Positions 8,878 to 18,460 of a stretch of 64,000 nucleotides of DNA are shown here, one piece after another (position 1 is the stretch's first letter; each line of letters begins with the position of its first letter). The notes under the pieces are model-generated. The model saw only the letters and a list, made by a program, of their open reading frames with translations, ran no database searches and was not told where the DNA came from. This DNA comes from Litorimonas cladophorae. Its GTDB lineage: Bacteria; Pseudomonadota; Alphaproteobacteria; Caulobacterales; Maricaulaceae. The position numbers were made by a program, and so were the translations under genes. The stretch is taken from NCBI RefSeq assembly GCF_014652455.1, contig NZ_BMYV01000001.1, forward strand, positions 682,001-746,000. Reading direction: 5' to 3'.

Positions 8878-9450
8878 TTATGAGGATTTACCGTCTTCGC
8901 GGAAAGCGGCCAACCGCGACTTTAGGCCCTGCAAACTTTCGAGGGCGGCTCTAAGGGCATCTTGATCAGAGGTCTTGGGGGTGGCGGGTGGCGCCAGCGG
9001 GCGTTCAGGCTGAACGGTCTGCCGTATAATGGGTTCTGATACGACCTTCGCTGGCCTCGGAGGAGTGGCGACGCTTGGCTTTGACAGTGGTGCTGCGGGT
9101 CGATCGGCGGATTTAATACGCTTCGGAAGAAGGTCTGTCTCTGCAACGGGTCGATCTTTAGCCGCTTTCTCAACAGAGCGCCCAAGCTCAATGATGCGAT
9201 TCGCACCCTTTTTCTGAATTAGCTTTTGAACATCTTTTATCGGATGTTTCTCATCATGGAGGAGCTTTTTGATACCGCGAATGAATTCGATATCTTCGGG
9301 TCGGTAAAAACGACGTCCTCCCCCACGTTTTATTGGTTTGATTTGGGAGAACTTAGATTCCCAGAAACGCAAGACATGTGGCTGCAAACCCAGCTCTTCG
9401 CCAGCTTCGCTGATGGTTCTAAACGCTCGTGTTGTTTTTGCTTGGCTCAT
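8878..9450 (-). CDS. MerR family transcriptional regulator
   Basis: Residues 10-80 form a MerR-type winged helix-turn-helix: [19 protein letters not shown], then [20 protein letters not shown]. The remaining 110 residues are rich in proline, alanine and lysine, with no ligand-binding cysteines, so it does not resemble the metal-sensing MerR proteins. In alphaproteobacteria this regulator is regularly found next to ihfA, as here (53 bp downstream). Its target and signal are unknown to me. Confidence 0.85.
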   Translation of the reverse strand: MSQAKTTRAFRTISEAGEELGLQPHVLRFWESKFSQIKPIKRGGGRRFYRPEDIEFIRGIKKLLHDEKHPIKDVQKLIQKKGANRIIELGRSVEKAAKDRPVAETDLLPKRIKSADRPAAPLSKPSVATPPRPAKVVSEPIIRQTVQPERPLAPPATPKTSDQDALRAALESLQGLKSRLAAFREDGKSS

Positions 9451-9503
9451 TCTCGCTGCATCATCCCGCTACGCCGAATCGTTCGACTGCGAGTCGCAGG
9501 CTA

Positions 9504-9827
9504 TCACGATTTGGTGGATAATGCCGAATCGACGCGTTCACGCAGAACTTGCGAAGGTTTGAAGACCAAAACGCGGCGCGGTGTGATTGGAACTTCTTCA
9601 CCTGTCTTCGGGTTTCGACCAATACGCTCGCTTTTATCTCGCAAAGAGAATGTTCCGAATCCTGCTAGCTTAACGTGCTCACCTTTTTCGAGTGAGTCGC
9701 CGATGTGGTCGATTACAGATTCGACCAACGTCGAACTTTCCGAGCGTGACAAGCCGATTTCCCGATAAACGGCCTCGGCCAAATCTTGTCGTGTAACGGT
9801 CTGTGTGTTTGCAGTTGATCCGGCCAT
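9504..9827 (-). CDS. ihfA: Integration host factor subunit alpha
   Basis: A 107-residue HU/IHF-fold DNA-bending protein. [30 protein letters not shown] and the DNA-intercalating arm [20 protein letters not shown] are all present, with the proline that wedges into DNA. The N-terminal [18 protein letters not shown] separates alpha from beta subunits. IHF alpha pairs with IHF beta, which is not in this window. Confidence 0.95.
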   Translation of the reverse strand: MAGSTANTQTVTRQDLAEAVYREIGLSRSESSTLVESVIDHIGDSLEKGEHVKLAGFGTFSLRDKSERIGRNPKTGEEVPITPRRVLVFKPSQVLRERVDSALSTKS

Positions 9828-9901
9828 GCGCGCATTAAAGCAAATCTAAGCGCCATAGCGCAAGCTAAGACTTTGATAATTGTTAGATTATTTTACGACG
9901 C

Positions 9902-10858
9902 CTAATAACGCAGCAACGCAGCGCCCCATGTGAAACCGCCACCAAATGCTTCCAGCATCACCAAATTGCCTCTTTTTATGCGTCCATCCTTAACGGCGCA
10001 ATCCATCGCAAGGGGCACTGAGGCTGCGGACGTATTCGCATGGTCACCGACTGTCGAGACGACTTGTTCAGGTCTAAGCTTCAATCGCTTTGCGACAGCG
10101 GTCAAAATGCGTTGGTTCGCCTGATGCGGCACAAACCAATCAATGTCCGACATTTCGACATCTGCTTGTTCCGCGCAATCGCGGATAACTTGTGCGATAT
10201 CTGTCACAGCATGTTTGAAAACTTGGTTCCCCAACATTCTCAAATGTCCAACGGTTTGAGTTCTAGACGGCCCGCCGTCGACGTAGAGCATATCACGATG
10301 ACGACCGTCTGATCTAACAAAGGTCCGTAAAACACCTTGCTCGGTATCTTCAACGGCTTCCATGATGACCGCCCCTGCCCCATCGCCAAATAACACGCAG
10401 GTTCCGCGGTCGGTCCAGTCGAGGATGCGCGAAAATGTTTCAGCACCGATCAAAAGGACGCGTTTTGCGCCCCCAGACTGCAAAAGCGAATTCGCCACAT
10501 GCATGCCATAGATAAAACCAGAGCATACTGCTTGAATATCAAAGGCAGCGCCGTGGTGCATTTCCAATTTCTCTTGGATAATCGTCGCTGTTGAAGGAAA
10601 TGTAAGGTCCGGCGTTGAAGTAGCGACAATAATCAAATCAATGTCAGCCGCCCGCATTCCGGCGTCATCTAAAGCGCGCTTTGCCGCTTCGTAACCCAGA
10701 TCAGAGGTATACTCGCCTTCGCTAGCAATGTGCCGCTTCCGAATACCAGTTCGCTCTTGTATCCAAGCATCCGAAGTGTCGACGCGTTTGGATAAGTCCT
10801 CGTTACTCAGAACTTGCTTAGGCAGATAACTTCCGATCCCGCGGATGACGGCCCTCAT
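9902..10858 (-). CDS. fabH: 3-oxoacyl-ACP synthase III FabH
   Basis: FabH starts fatty-acid synthesis by condensing an acyl-CoA, usually acetyl-CoA, with malonyl-ACP. The Cys-His-Asn triad is visible: cysteine in AVCSGFIYG, histidine in [11 protein letters not shown] and asparagine in [13 protein letters not shown]. The length of 318 residues is standard. It overlaps the plsX stop codon by 4 nt (ATGA), so the two are translationally coupled. Confidence 0.97.
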   Translation of the reverse strand: MRAVIRGIGSYLPKQVLSNEDLSKRVDTSDAWIQERTGIRKRHIASEGEYTSDLGYEAAKRALDDAGMRAADIDLIIVATSTPDLTFPSTATIIQEKLEMHHGAAFDIQAVCSGFIYGMHVANSLLQSGGAKRVLLIGAETFSRILDWTDRGTCVLFGDGAGAVIMEAVEDTEQGVLRTFVRSDGRHRDMLYVDGGPSRTQTVGHLRMLGNQVFKHAVTDIAQVIRDCAEQADVEMSDIDWFVPHQANQRILTAVAKRLKLRPEQVVSTVGDHANTSAASVPLAMDCAVKDGRIKRGNLVMLEAFGGGFTWGAALLRY

Positions 10859-11910
10859 GATATGAAACCGATGTTGTCATCTTCATCATGCAAAGCATCC
10901 AAGCGCGCGTCGATTACGTCTTGGAAATCACTCTCGGCCAATCCCATGGCAATGTTTAGAGCATTGGCAAAGCCAACGCGGTCCGTGCCGCCATGGCTTT
11001 TGACGGCGACCCCATTGAGCCCCAAGAAAACTGCGCCATTTGCCCGTCTAGGATCCATCTTCTTTTTAAGCTTATGCAGAGCCCATCCGTTCAATGCCGA
11101 CGTAAACTTCGACCATATATTCCGTGTCAGGGCTTCCTTGACGAAGCTCTCCACCAATTTGGCGGTACCTTCCGCTGTTTTCAGTGCGATATTTCCCGTA
11201 TAGCCATCTGTGATGACCACATCGACGGTCCCTTTGGAAATGTCGTGTCCTTCAACAAATCCCAGATAATTCAGGCCAAGTTGCGATTGGGACAGCCGTT
11301 CATTAGCAATCTTGACGACGGCGTTTCCCTTTCCCTCTTCAGTGCCGACGTTTAACAAGCCGACTGAAGGCTCACTCTTTTTGTAAATAGCCCGATAATA
11401 CGCCTCACCGAGAACAGCAAATTCGGCGAGTTGCGCGGCGTCACATTCAACATTGGCCCCAACATCTAGAACGACCGTCATATCGCCAGAGAGATTCGGC
11501 CAGCTAGCTGCTAGGGCTGGACGCTGAACGCCCTTCTTCGCGCGGAGTTGCAATTTAGACATCGCCATAAATGCGCCGGTGTTACCAGCCGAGACAACCA
11601 CACCCGCCTGACCGCCTTTTACTGAGGCAACGGCATTCCACATACTTGTGCCTTTACCCTTCCGGAGAGCTTGGGAGGGCTTGTCGTCCATCGCGATGGC
11701 GGACTCTGTGTGATAAACTTCAGATCGCTCTCGCGTGCGCGGTGCTTTTTCCAAAAGTGGAGCTAGAGCTTCGGCATCACCGTGCAATAGGAAACGCGCG
11801 CGACGCCCCGAACCTTCATGGCTCAAGAAGTATTCAATGCCTTTGATCACGATATCAGGCGCATTATCGCCCCCCATCGCGTCAATTGATATGATTATTC
11901 CGTCAAGCAT
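10855..11910 (-). CDS. plsX: Phosphate acyltransferase PlsX
   Basis: PlsX converts acyl-ACP to acyl phosphate for phospholipid synthesis. The N-terminal [19 protein letters not shown] is diagnostic, and [11 protein letters not shown] and [16 protein letters not shown] follow. The length of 351 residues is typical. A DUF177/YceD gene often precedes plsX, but only 65 bp separate it from the upstream chaperone gene here. Confidence 0.97.
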   Translation of the reverse strand: MLDGIIISIDAMGGDNAPDIVIKGIEYFLSHEGSGRRARFLLHGDAEALAPLLEKAPRTRERSEVYHTESAIAMDDKPSQALRKGKGTSMWNAVASVKGGQAGVVVSAGNTGAFMAMSKLQLRAKKGVQRPALAASWPNLSGDMTVVLDVGANVECDAAQLAEFAVLGEAYYRAIYKKSEPSVGLLNVGTEEGKGNAVVKIANERLSQSQLGLNYLGFVEGHDISKGTVDVVITDGYTGNIALKTAEGTAKLVESFVKEALTRNIWSKFTSALNGWALHKLKKKMDPRRANGAVFLGLNGVAVKSHGGTDRVGFANALNIAMGLAESDFQDVIDARLDALHDEDDNIGFIS

Positions 11911-11975
11911 TCCGGGTTCCTATTGAAGGGCGGGTATAATCATCGAGGCGCATGACGCAAAGCCCTAAACGTGTG

Positions 11976-12542
11976 TTAAGCGGAGAGAGTTGGAAACTCA
12001 AAATTGGTGAGCGCAATATCGCCAATAGATTTCGAACTGAGCGATTGATCAAACGTCTGCAAATAGTTTGAAATCTGTACAGAAAATGGCTGGCCACCAT
12101 CCCCAAACGACTTCGTTTTAGCGGTATCTGGAAGCGTCTCAATAAAAACAGAATTTACGGCAACCGAAGGGTCATCGGCGTGAAGGGCTTCAGCATATCG
12201 CTTCACGCGGTCGTAAAATAACGAGATCATGGGTTGAATGCGTTTTTTGACACTGGCGTCAGATAACGCTTCCTCACGCAGAGCGATTTCAAAGTCGTCC
12301 TTCATTTCATCGAACAAAGCCTGCCCCAAACGCTCCCCATTCTGACCGAAACGGTTCAGATTAGACAGGATCGCTGCGATGTGCAGCGTCAAAACATCGA
12401 TACGTCCATCGTAATCATCGTTGAAACGCCCTGCTGCGTAAAACTGGGGGTCACGCGATTGCGCCATAAGTTTCCCGTAAATTCGCCGCGCATCAATGGT
12501 CGCTGCGTCATCGCGTCGGAATAGCTTATTCAAAAATCCCAT
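11976..12542 (-). CDS. Ubiquinol-cytochrome c chaperone (CBP3/UQCC1-like)
   Basis: A protein of about 188 residues related to the CBP3 family, which in mitochondria helps cytochrome b assembly into the bc1 complex. Recognisable features are the N-terminal ARRIYGKLMAQSRDPQFYA and the central ILSNLNRFGQNGERLGQALFDEM segment. I take the ATG at 12542 (MGFLNKLFRR) as start; the frame runs 21 residues further upstream to 12605. It is divergent from bamE, a common arrangement in alphaproteobacteria. Confidence 0.85.
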   Translation of the reverse strand: MGFLNKLFRRDDAATIDARRIYGKLMAQSRDPQFYAAGRFNDDYDGRIDVLTLHIAAILSNLNRFGQNGERLGQALFDEMKDDFEIALREEALSDASVKKRIQPMISLFYDRVKRYAEALHADDPSVAVNSVFIETLPDTAKTKSFGDGGQPFSVQISNYLQTFDQSLSSKSIGDIALTNFEFPTLSA

Positions 12543-12679
12543 AAGTCTTAACCTTCTTGAGCCTGGTTTTTCGTTCACTTTGACTAAGCGTGACCAAATC
12601 TTCACGCAGTTGGAGTCTTGCCCTTCATATGGTGGAGGGCTAGGGCGTACACAACCAAAGACTCTACGGGCGAACCCCT

Positions 12680-13189
12680 ATGAACGTGCCAACCAAAATT
12701 GCAATTCTCCTGAGCGCGGCTTTGCTCTCAACCGCGTGCAACCCAATATTGCGAACGCATGGCTATGTGCCGACCGCCGAACTTCCGCAAGAGGTCAACC
12801 CTGATACAGATACGAAGTCGTCTGTTCTGGCTCGTTTAGGAAACCCGTCGGTCAAATCTACTTTTGACGAAGATATAGACGACGACGTTTGGTATTACAT
12901 CACCTCGGTGCGACAGCGTTACGCTTACCTGCGTCCACAAATTGAAGACCGCACCATCACGGCCATTCATTTTAATCCAGACGGACAAGTCGAAAAAGTC
13001 GCAGAATATGGGTTAGAAGACGGTGTACCTGTGAATTACGTCGACAGAACAACACCCACCCGGGGTCGTGAGTTGTCGGCCTTGGAGCAAATTTTCGGCA
13101 CAATTGGTCGTTTGCCAACCGATCGTTTAACTGGCGCAAATAGCCCAACAGGCGGCGGGGGCGGTGCTGGCCAAACTGGCGGGCGCTAA
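12680..13189 (+). CDS. bamE: Outer membrane assembly factor BamE (SmpA/OmlA lipoprotein)
   Basis: A 169-residue lipoprotein with signal sequence and lipobox LLSTAC. The SmpA/OmlA fold is seen in KSSVLARLGNPSV, DDVWYYITSVR and ITAIHFNPDGQVEKV. BamE is a small lipoprotein of the BAM complex that inserts beta-barrel proteins into the outer membrane. The glycine-rich C-terminal tail (TGGGGGAGQTGG) is outside the conserved fold. Confidence 0.9.
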   Translation: MNVPTKIAILLSAALLSTACNPILRTHGYVPTAELPQEVNPDTDTKSSVLARLGNPSVKSTFDEDIDDDVWYYITSVRQRYAYLRPQIEDRTITAIHFNPDGQVEKVAEYGLEDGVPVNYVDRTTPTRGRELSALEQIFGTIGRLPTDRLTGANSPTGGGGGAGQTGGR

Positions 13190-13214
13190 ACTTTCGCGCC
13201 TACCCCCTCAGAAT

Positions 13215-14195
13215 TTAGACGTGTCGATATCCTTTTTTCGGCCACGCTATTTCCTGACCTTCGACATCAATGCAGACTGAACCTTCGCCCGGCAGGATCG
13301 ATCCGACAAGTGTCATCTGGAGACGCCCTTCCCTAGCTGCGTCAAAGATTGCCTGTCTGTCCTTAGGCGACGACGTAAAAACAATTCCATAATCGTCGCC
13401 AAAACTCGCGAGCTCGATGCGCGCGGCTATTGGGTCATTTTGCCCATCGGCCCAAATTTCTCCACCCATGGAAAATGGCAAAGCGTCAAAATTCAATGCG
13501 GCGCAGGCTTTGGATAGACGAGATATGTGAGCGACATCCGCCATCAGGCCATCAGAAATATCGGCAGCGGCCGTCGCATATTCCCGCAAGATTGTTCTGA
13601 GTTTCACCGCCGGCTCTGGTCGCCAGTAAGCTGATTCAAAACGGTAAATGTCCTGACCATTCGGCGCTGGAGAAATGAGTTGGTTCGTCACCAAATGGCA
13701 GCCCAGCATTGCGTCACCCAAGACGCCACTCACCCAGATATCATCGCCGATGACCGCCCCATTGCGTTGCACCATTCCGTGCTTGGGAACCTCTCCAATA
13801 AGCGTGATCGAAAAGACGGCTTTCCCCGACGTCGCCGTCGTATCGCCTCCCCAAAGGGTGCATCCAAATTCGGATTGGGTCGTTTCGAGGCCCTTCGCAA
13901 ATGCGGGAAGCCACTGCTCCATTAGCTCAGAATTCATCGCGACGCTTAGTAAATAACCGCGCGGTGTGCCGCCTTTCGCCGCAATGTCTGACAAATTTGT
14001 TCTTAAAAGTCGCTCTGCGACGTCGGCCCCATACATTCCATCCGGGAAATGCACGCCCTCCACAAATGTATCCATTGTGATCACGAGTTCGCAATCATCG
14101 CGTGGTGTATATAACGCGGTGTCGTCTTTAAGCCGTAGGCCTTCAGGTCCCGCCAATGGGGCGAAACAATGTTCAATCAGCTCAAATTCATTCAT
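13215..14195 (-). CDS. thiL: Thiamine-monophosphate kinase ThiL
   Basis: ThiL phosphorylates thiamine monophosphate to the active cofactor thiamine pyrophosphate. The sequence has DDCELVITMDTFVEGVHF, the LSDIAAKGG segment and DISDGLMADVAHI, all typical of the PurM-like ThiL family. I start at ATG 14195 (MNEFELIEHCFAPL), which overlaps the nusB end by 8 nt; the frame runs upstream to 14249 inside nusB. It is the last gene of the glyA-rib operon. Confidence 0.95.
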   Translation of the reverse strand: MNEFELIEHCFAPLAGPEGLRLKDDTALYTPRDDCELVITMDTFVEGVHFPDGMYGADVAERLLRTNLSDIAAKGGTPRGYLLSVAMNSELMEQWLPAFAKGLETTQSEFGCTLWGGDTTATSGKAVFSITLIGEVPKHGMVQRNGAVIGDDIWVSGVLGDAMLGCHLVTNQLISPAPNGQDIYRFESAYWRPEPAVKLRTILREYATAAADISDGLMADVAHISRLSKACAALNFDALPFSMGGEIWADGQNDPIAARIELASFGDDYGIVFTSSPKDRQAIFDAAREGRLQMTLVGSILPGEGSVCIDVEGQEIAWPKKGYRHV

Positions 14196-14721
14196 TTTCA
14201 GCGCTAGGAACGGGTGAAGGCACCACAGTCGACTTTGTATCAGGCGCAATATGAGAGGCTGTCAGACCAAACTCGGCGGACCGAACGGTCTTCGCGATTT
14301 TGTCCAAAACCCCGTTGACCATTCCTGGCTCCTTGCCGGAGAAGAAATCCGTCGCAATTGCCATATACTCTGTAATAATAACGACGGCGGGCACGTCTGG
14401 ACGACGCATGATCTCGTATGTTGCTGAGCGTAGCAACGCGCGCAAAGTTGCATCTAAACGTCGCAAAGGCCACTTCTCTGTCAGATGTTTGGATATTGCT
14501 GTGTCGATGTCGACTTGGTTAGCCACAACACCTGCCATGATATCTTCAAAATAGGCTTCGTCGGCATGGACCATGCCGGGTTCTTCATCATAGCCGAAGC
14601 GGTGATCCAAAAACTCTTTGACAACCTGCGCATTCGTAACGCCAGAAACGTCCATCTGGTAAAGTGCTTGAACGGCGCTCACGCGTGAGACGCGGCGCAG
14701 TTTTGGGTTCGCGCCGCTCAC
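14188..14721 (-). CDS. nusB: Transcription antitermination factor NusB
   Basis: A 177-residue all-helical protein that binds boxA RNA with S10 and supports rRNA transcription. SRVSAVQALYQMDVSG at the N-terminus and LDATLRALLRSATYEIM in the middle are NusB signatures. A short tail of about 15 residues follows the domain. It overlaps the ribH end by 4 nt (ATGA) and thiL by 8 nt. ribH-nusB-thiL is a widely conserved order. Confidence 0.95.
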   Translation of the reverse strand: MSGANPKLRRVSRVSAVQALYQMDVSGVTNAQVVKEFLDHRFGYDEEPGMVHADEAYFEDIMAGVVANQVDIDTAISKHLTEKWPLRRLDATLRALLRSATYEIMRRPDVPAVVIITEYMAIATDFFSGKEPGMVNGVLDKIAKTVRSAEFGLTASHIAPDTKSTVVPSPVPSAENE

Positions 14722-15146
14722 GACTTATTCAACTCATCGCGAAGTTGGATCATTCGGATGACTGCAGACGCTGCGAAGCCGCCCTTGTCCTTTTGATCCG
14801 GCTTGGACCGCGCGATCGCCTGCGTTTCGTTTTCAACGGTTATGATACCGTTGCCGATGGCAAGTTGATGATCGACCGCAAGATCCATCAAGGCGCGTGC
14901 AGACTCGGCACAAACATAGTCGTAATGGGTTGTTTCACCTCGGATCACACAGCCTAGTGCGACATATCCGTCGTAACCTGCCCCAGCTTTCTCCGCATAA
15001 GAAATAACATGAGGAATTTCCAAAGCGCCCGGCACATTCACCTTCACGATTTCAGCATCAGCGGCCTGCAACTTGGCCAATGCGCCCTGCAGAAGATCTT
15101 CGGAAATTGACTCGTAATAGCGAGCTTCAATGACAAGAATTTTCAT
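14718..15146 (-). CDS. ribH: 6,7-dimethyl-8-ribityllumazine synthase RibH
   Basis: Lumazine synthase, the penultimate step of riboflavin synthesis, joining the ribityl-pyrimidine with dihydroxybutanone phosphate. VPGALEIPHVISYAEK and GCVIRGETTHYDYV are the conserved substrate-binding motifs, with the catalytic histidine in the latter. The length of 142 residues is typical. Confidence 0.96.
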   Translation of the reverse strand: MKILVIEARYYESISEDLLQGALAKLQAADAEIVKVNVPGALEIPHVISYAEKAGAGYDGYVALGCVIRGETTHYDYVCAESARALMDLAVDHQLAIGNGIITVENETQAIARSKPDQKDKGGFAASAVIRMIQLRDELNKS

Positions 15147-15150
15147 GGCG

Positions 15151-16293
15151 CTAGGCCCTTGTGTTTTTCAATGGAGTGATGCCCACGAGTTCAAGATCAT
15201 AAGCTTCAAGGCCGATAATCTTCGGCATCACATTCGTAATCAAGCGCATTTTTGTAACGCCTTGATGGGATAGGATTTGTGCACCCACGCCATATTCACG
15301 AATTGTTTGTTGCTTTCGGTCACCCGACGGTTGTCGCGCGCCGAGACGTTCGAGTAAACTGTCAATTGAACCCTCGCGGATCAGAACCAAAACGCTATGC
15401 CCGTCATGAGCTGCCAGTTGCTTCATCGCGTCCCAAATCAAACCAGATCGCGGGCTAGCTTCCGATAAGATGTCGCCAGCAAAATCAATTTTATGGACGC
15501 GAACAAGGCTTTCTTTGCCTTTCACGGCACTTCCTTTGGAAAGCGCGACATGTTCCTTATTGTCTAGGAAATTTCGATAGACGTGAATTTTAAACTCATC
15601 GCCATTCTGAGACTTAAAATCACTGCTCGCGATGTGGCGAATGAAGTGATCTTTCTGCAAACGATAGGCAACGAGGTCTTCAATCGTACCAATGTTCATA
15701 CCGTGTAATTTAGCAAATTCGATCAGATCCGGTAACCGCGCCATAGTGCCATCATCATTCATGATTTCACAAATAACAGCCGATGGGTTCAGACCCGCAA
15801 TCCGTGATATATCAACGGACGCTTCGGTATGGCCTGTGCGGACAAGAACGCCGCCATCCTTGGCGATCAGCGGAAACATATGACCGGGCGTTACAATGTC
15901 GTCTTGGCGACTGTTCGGGTCAATCGCCGTCTTAATCGTCAAGGCTCTGTCGCCTGCACTGATCCCTGTGGTTACACCTTCGCGAGCCTCAATCGACTGC
16001 GTGAATGCGGTCTCGAACCGCGATCCATTGTTCTTATTCTGCGGCTCTAATCCGAGTTTTTCCGCATGAGCGGCCTCAAGAGACAAACAAATCAGACCTC
16101 TGCCATGTTTGGCCATAAAATTGACGGCTTCTGCCGTGGCAAATTCACCTGGAATAATCAGGTCGCCTTCATTTTCGCGATCTTCTGCATCGACAAGAAT
16201 ATACATCCGTCCATTGCGCGCATCGTCAATTATCTCCTCAGGCGATGCGAGTTTAAAATCGCCGTCAAAGGTCGTTGTATTCGGTTCGGTCAA
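15151..16293 (-). CDS. ribB: RibBX-type protein: DHBP synthase with a degenerate GTP cyclohydrolase II-like domain
   Basis: Residues 1 to about 210 are 3,4-dihydroxy-2-butanone-4-phosphate synthase, which makes the four-carbon unit of riboflavin from ribulose 5-phosphate. The acidic loop DAEDRENEGDLIIPGE and RTGHTEASVDI are intact. Residues 210-380 align with GTP cyclohydrolase II, but the zinc cysteines (HSECLTGD and LRCDCG in E. coli RibA) are replaced here by HKIDFAGD and EASPRSG. This domain should therefore not open GTP. The architecture matches the RibBX variant known in Proteobacteria, so a separate RibA is expected elsewhere in the genome. Confidence 0.9.
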   Translation of the reverse strand: MTEPNTTTFDGDFKLASPEEIIDDARNGRMYILVDAEDRENEGDLIIPGEFATAEAVNFMAKHGRGLICLSLEAAHAEKLGLEPQNKNNGSRFETAFTQSIEAREGVTTGISAGDRALTIKTAIDPNSRQDDIVTPGHMFPLIAKDGGVLVRTGHTEASVDISRIAGLNPSAVICEIMNDDGTMARLPDLIEFAKLHGMNIGTIEDLVAYRLQKDHFIRHIASSDFKSQNGDEFKIHVYRNFLDNKEHVALSKGSAVKGKESLVRVHKIDFAGDILSEASPRSGLIWDAMKQLAAHDGHSVLVLIREGSIDSLLERLGARQPSGDRKQQTIREYGVGAQILSHQGVTKMRLITNVMPKIIGLEAYDLELVGITPLKNTRA

Positions 16294-16312
16294 ATCATTT
16301 TCCTATCGGCGC

Positions 16313-16930
16313 TTAGGCGCTGGGGTCTTTCATATGACCCAAGTAACGCGCGACATAGCGGGCGATCAGGTCGATTTCCAGATTTACTTCGTCCCCGACC
16401 TGTAATCCACCCAATGTCGTTGCGGTGGCCGTATGCGGGATGATATTTACGGAGAATGTGGACCCCTTCGCGGTGTTCACAGTTAACGACACGCCCTCAA
16501 TGGTGATTGACCCCTTGGGCGCAATGCCAAATGCGATGTGCGCCGGTGCAGTGAAATCCAATTTGATTGACCCCGCGATCTCTTCCCGAGCCGTCAAAGT
16601 CCCAACGCCGTCGACATGTCCCGTGACCAAATGACCGCCTAATTCGTCCGCACCAGTCAAGGCGCGCTCCAAATTGATCTTCTGACCAACTTTCCACGCA
16701 CTCATAGTCGTTTTATCCAGGCTCTCGTCAGAAACTTCAAAAGCGTACCAATTCGGGCCTTTTTCAATGACAGTCATGCAGGCCCCTGCATGAGAAATGG
16801 ACGCGCCAATATCGATTGAGGATGTGTCATAGGCGCAGGTGACTTCCATGCGAGTATCACCCCACTCGCCCCCAGTGTCGCGTGTGATCGCGCGAACTGT
16901 GCCAATATCCGTAATGATCCCCGTGAACAT
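16313..16930 (-). CDS. ribE: Riboflavin synthase subunit alpha
   Basis: About 205 residues with the internal duplication of riboflavin synthase, which dismutates two lumazines to riboflavin. The first barrel starts MFTGIITDIGTV; the second contains GHLVTGHVDGVGTL and IEGVSLTVN. The ATG at 16930 overlaps the TGA stop of the preceding gene by one base (TGATG), so it is likely translationally coupled. A TTG one codon upstream is not needed. Confidence 0.95.
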   Translation of the reverse strand: MFTGIITDIGTVRAITRDTGGEWGDTRMEVTCAYDTSSIDIGASISHAGACMTVIEKGPNWYAFEVSDESLDKTTMSAWKVGQKINLERALTGADELGGHLVTGHVDGVGTLTAREEIAGSIKLDFTAPAHIAFGIAPKGSITIEGVSLTVNTAKGSTFSVNIIPHTATATTLGGLQVGDEVNLEIDLIARYVARYLGHMKDPSA

Positions 16931-17580
16931 CAATCTGCCTTTATATATACTTCATGGAGATCATGCCCGACCTCAGTAAACTTCATACGGTGCAGACGCA
17001 CAACTTGGCCCATATTTGTTAAGCTGAGCGCACCTACGCAGTCCCGACCGTCCCCGCCCAGCAAAACAGGAGCACGATACCAATGCAAAGTGTCATAGAG
17101 ACCTGCCCGAATAAAACTCGCAATCAGCGTACCGCCCCCCTCAACCAACAGAGACCGAACCCCGGCTTCTCCGAGGCGTGAAAGCGCTTCGGTTAGGCTC
17201 AGTCCGTTTTTATCCGTGACCGAATGTACGATAACGCCTTTTTCTCGCAGAATATCTGCCTTAGCTTCAGTCCCCTCGCGGGTAAAAACCCAGGTCGGCG
17301 TGTCCTTAGCCGTGGTGACGAGGTGTGAGGTAACATCAAGCCGCAAGGTCGTATCGAATACGACTCGAATGGGGTTTGAACGCCCCAAGACGCGGGTTGT
17401 TAAATGTGGATTATCAAGTTCTGCTGTATTTGCGCCAACCGCGATTGCGTCATTATCGGCGCGCAAATAGCGACCATGGGCGCGAGACGCTTCTGATGTC
17501 ACCCACTGGGATTCCCCATTGGCGAGCGCAATTTTGCCATCAAGAGAGGTGGCCAGTTTAAGTGTGATTTTAGGAAACAA
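16930..17580 (-). CDS. Stand-alone RibD C-terminal reductase domain
   Basis: A 216-residue dihydrofolate-reductase-like protein equal to the second half of RibD, 5-amino-6-(5-phosphoribosylamino)uracil reductase. KLATSLDGKIALANGESQWVT at the start, VGANTAELDNPHLTTR and LLVEGGGTLIASFI are characteristic. The N-terminal zinc deaminase domain (HAE and PCxxxGxTPPC motifs) is absent, and nrdR ends only 2 bp upstream, so it is not lost by a local frameshift within this gene. The deaminase must be encoded elsewhere or replaced. Position inside the rib operon supports a riboflavin role. Confidence 0.88.
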   Translation of the reverse strand: MFPKITLKLATSLDGKIALANGESQWVTSEASRAHGRYLRADNDAIAVGANTAELDNPHLTTRVLGRSNPIRVVFDTTLRLDVTSHLVTTAKDTPTWVFTREGTEAKADILREKGVIVHSVTDKNGLSLTEALSRLGEAGVRSLLVEGGGTLIASFIRAGLYDTLHWYRAPVLLGGDGRDCVGALSLTNMGQVVRLHRMKFTEVGHDLHEVYIKAD

Positions 17581-17582
17581 AC

Positions 17583-18047
17583 CTATTCATCCTCATCCGA
17601 AAGTTTTTCATCTTGAATGAAGGTTCCAAAATCCTCTGTCGCCCGAAAGTCTTTGTAAACAGACGCATAGCGGACATACCCAATCTTATCTAAGCTCGAC
17701 AAACCTTCCATCACAAGCTCACCAATGCGATCAGATTCTATCTCAGGTGTTCCCCCCGCCTCTAGTTGACGCACAACACCAGAAATCATTTGTTCAACGC
17801 GCTCAGGGTCAACAGGTCGTTTTTGCAAAGCAATCAAAACGGATCGCGCAAGCTTATCCCGGTCAAACGGGGTTCTTCGCCCAGATTTTTTTATGACCAT
17901 CAATTCGCGCAGCTGAACACGTTCAAAGGTCGTAAAACGCCCGGCGCAGCTGCCACACTGTCGGCGACGGCGCACGGCCGTATTATCCTCGGCCTGGCGA
18001 GAATCTTTGACTTGTGTGTCTTCAGAGGAACAGAATGGGCAGCGCAT
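17583..18047 (-). CDS. nrdR: Transcriptional repressor NrdR
   Basis: A 154-residue regulator of ribonucleotide reductase genes. The zinc ribbon is intact (CPFC near the start and [13 protein letters not shown] further on), followed by an ATP-cone domain ([20 protein letters not shown]). NrdR binds NrdR boxes in nrd promoters when dATP is high. It lies 2 bp before the RibD-like gene in the glyA operon. Confidence 0.96.
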   Translation of the reverse strand: MRCPFCSSEDTQVKDSRQAEDNTAVRRRRQCGSCAGRFTTFERVQLRELMVIKKSGRRTPFDRDKLARSVLIALQKRPVDPERVEQMISGVVRQLEAGGTPEIESDRIGELVMEGLSSLDKIGYVRYASVYKDFRATEDFGTFIQDEKLSDEDE

Positions 18048-18115
18048 TTTAGCGATATAGGGTGAGTTGGACTAAAAGACCAATTCAAATCAGCTCCCTG
18101 CGGGAGGCATAGGCC

Positions 18116-18460
18116 CTATTCATCCAACACTAGTGCGGCTTCCCAACCCTCATAATCGCCAGAGAACTCAGCTGCCAAATTACGGATGGTCGACAAACGT
18201 TCGCCAATGTCGGCTTCGATCAGTGTTCCGTCGTGATGGGCGCGTACAACAAATCCATCATCTCCCTCGTCCGCCCCGGGCTGACCCAATGCGACGTCAT
18301 GGAAGCCTTTGCTAAAGAGGGATTTAGCAAAGGACCGTGCTTGATCTTCTTCTTCAAAATAAGTGTAGTGGATGACGTCGCGGATAGCGGTTTTATTATC
18401 ACCGTGAGCCGCTAACGCGTGCAGTGTTTCGAAGTCTGTCGGTTCAAGCAAAGTCTTCAT
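18116..18460 (-). CDS. RraB-like protein (regulator of ribonuclease E activity B family)
   Basis: A 114-residue acidic protein. VIHYTYFEEEDQARSFAKSL, the GF after it, FVVRAHH and the closing GDYEGWEAAL fit the RraB fold (PF06877), whose E. coli member inhibits RNase E by binding its scaffold region. It overlaps the upstream small membrane gene by 4 nt (ATGA). Whether it controls RNase E here is not shown. Confidence 0.75.
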   Translation of the reverse strand: MKTLLEPTDFETLHALAAHGDNKTAIRDVIHYTYFEEEDQARSFAKSLFSKGFHDVALGQPGADEGDDGFVVRAHHDGTLIEADIGERLSTIRNLAAEFSGDYEGWEAALVLDE

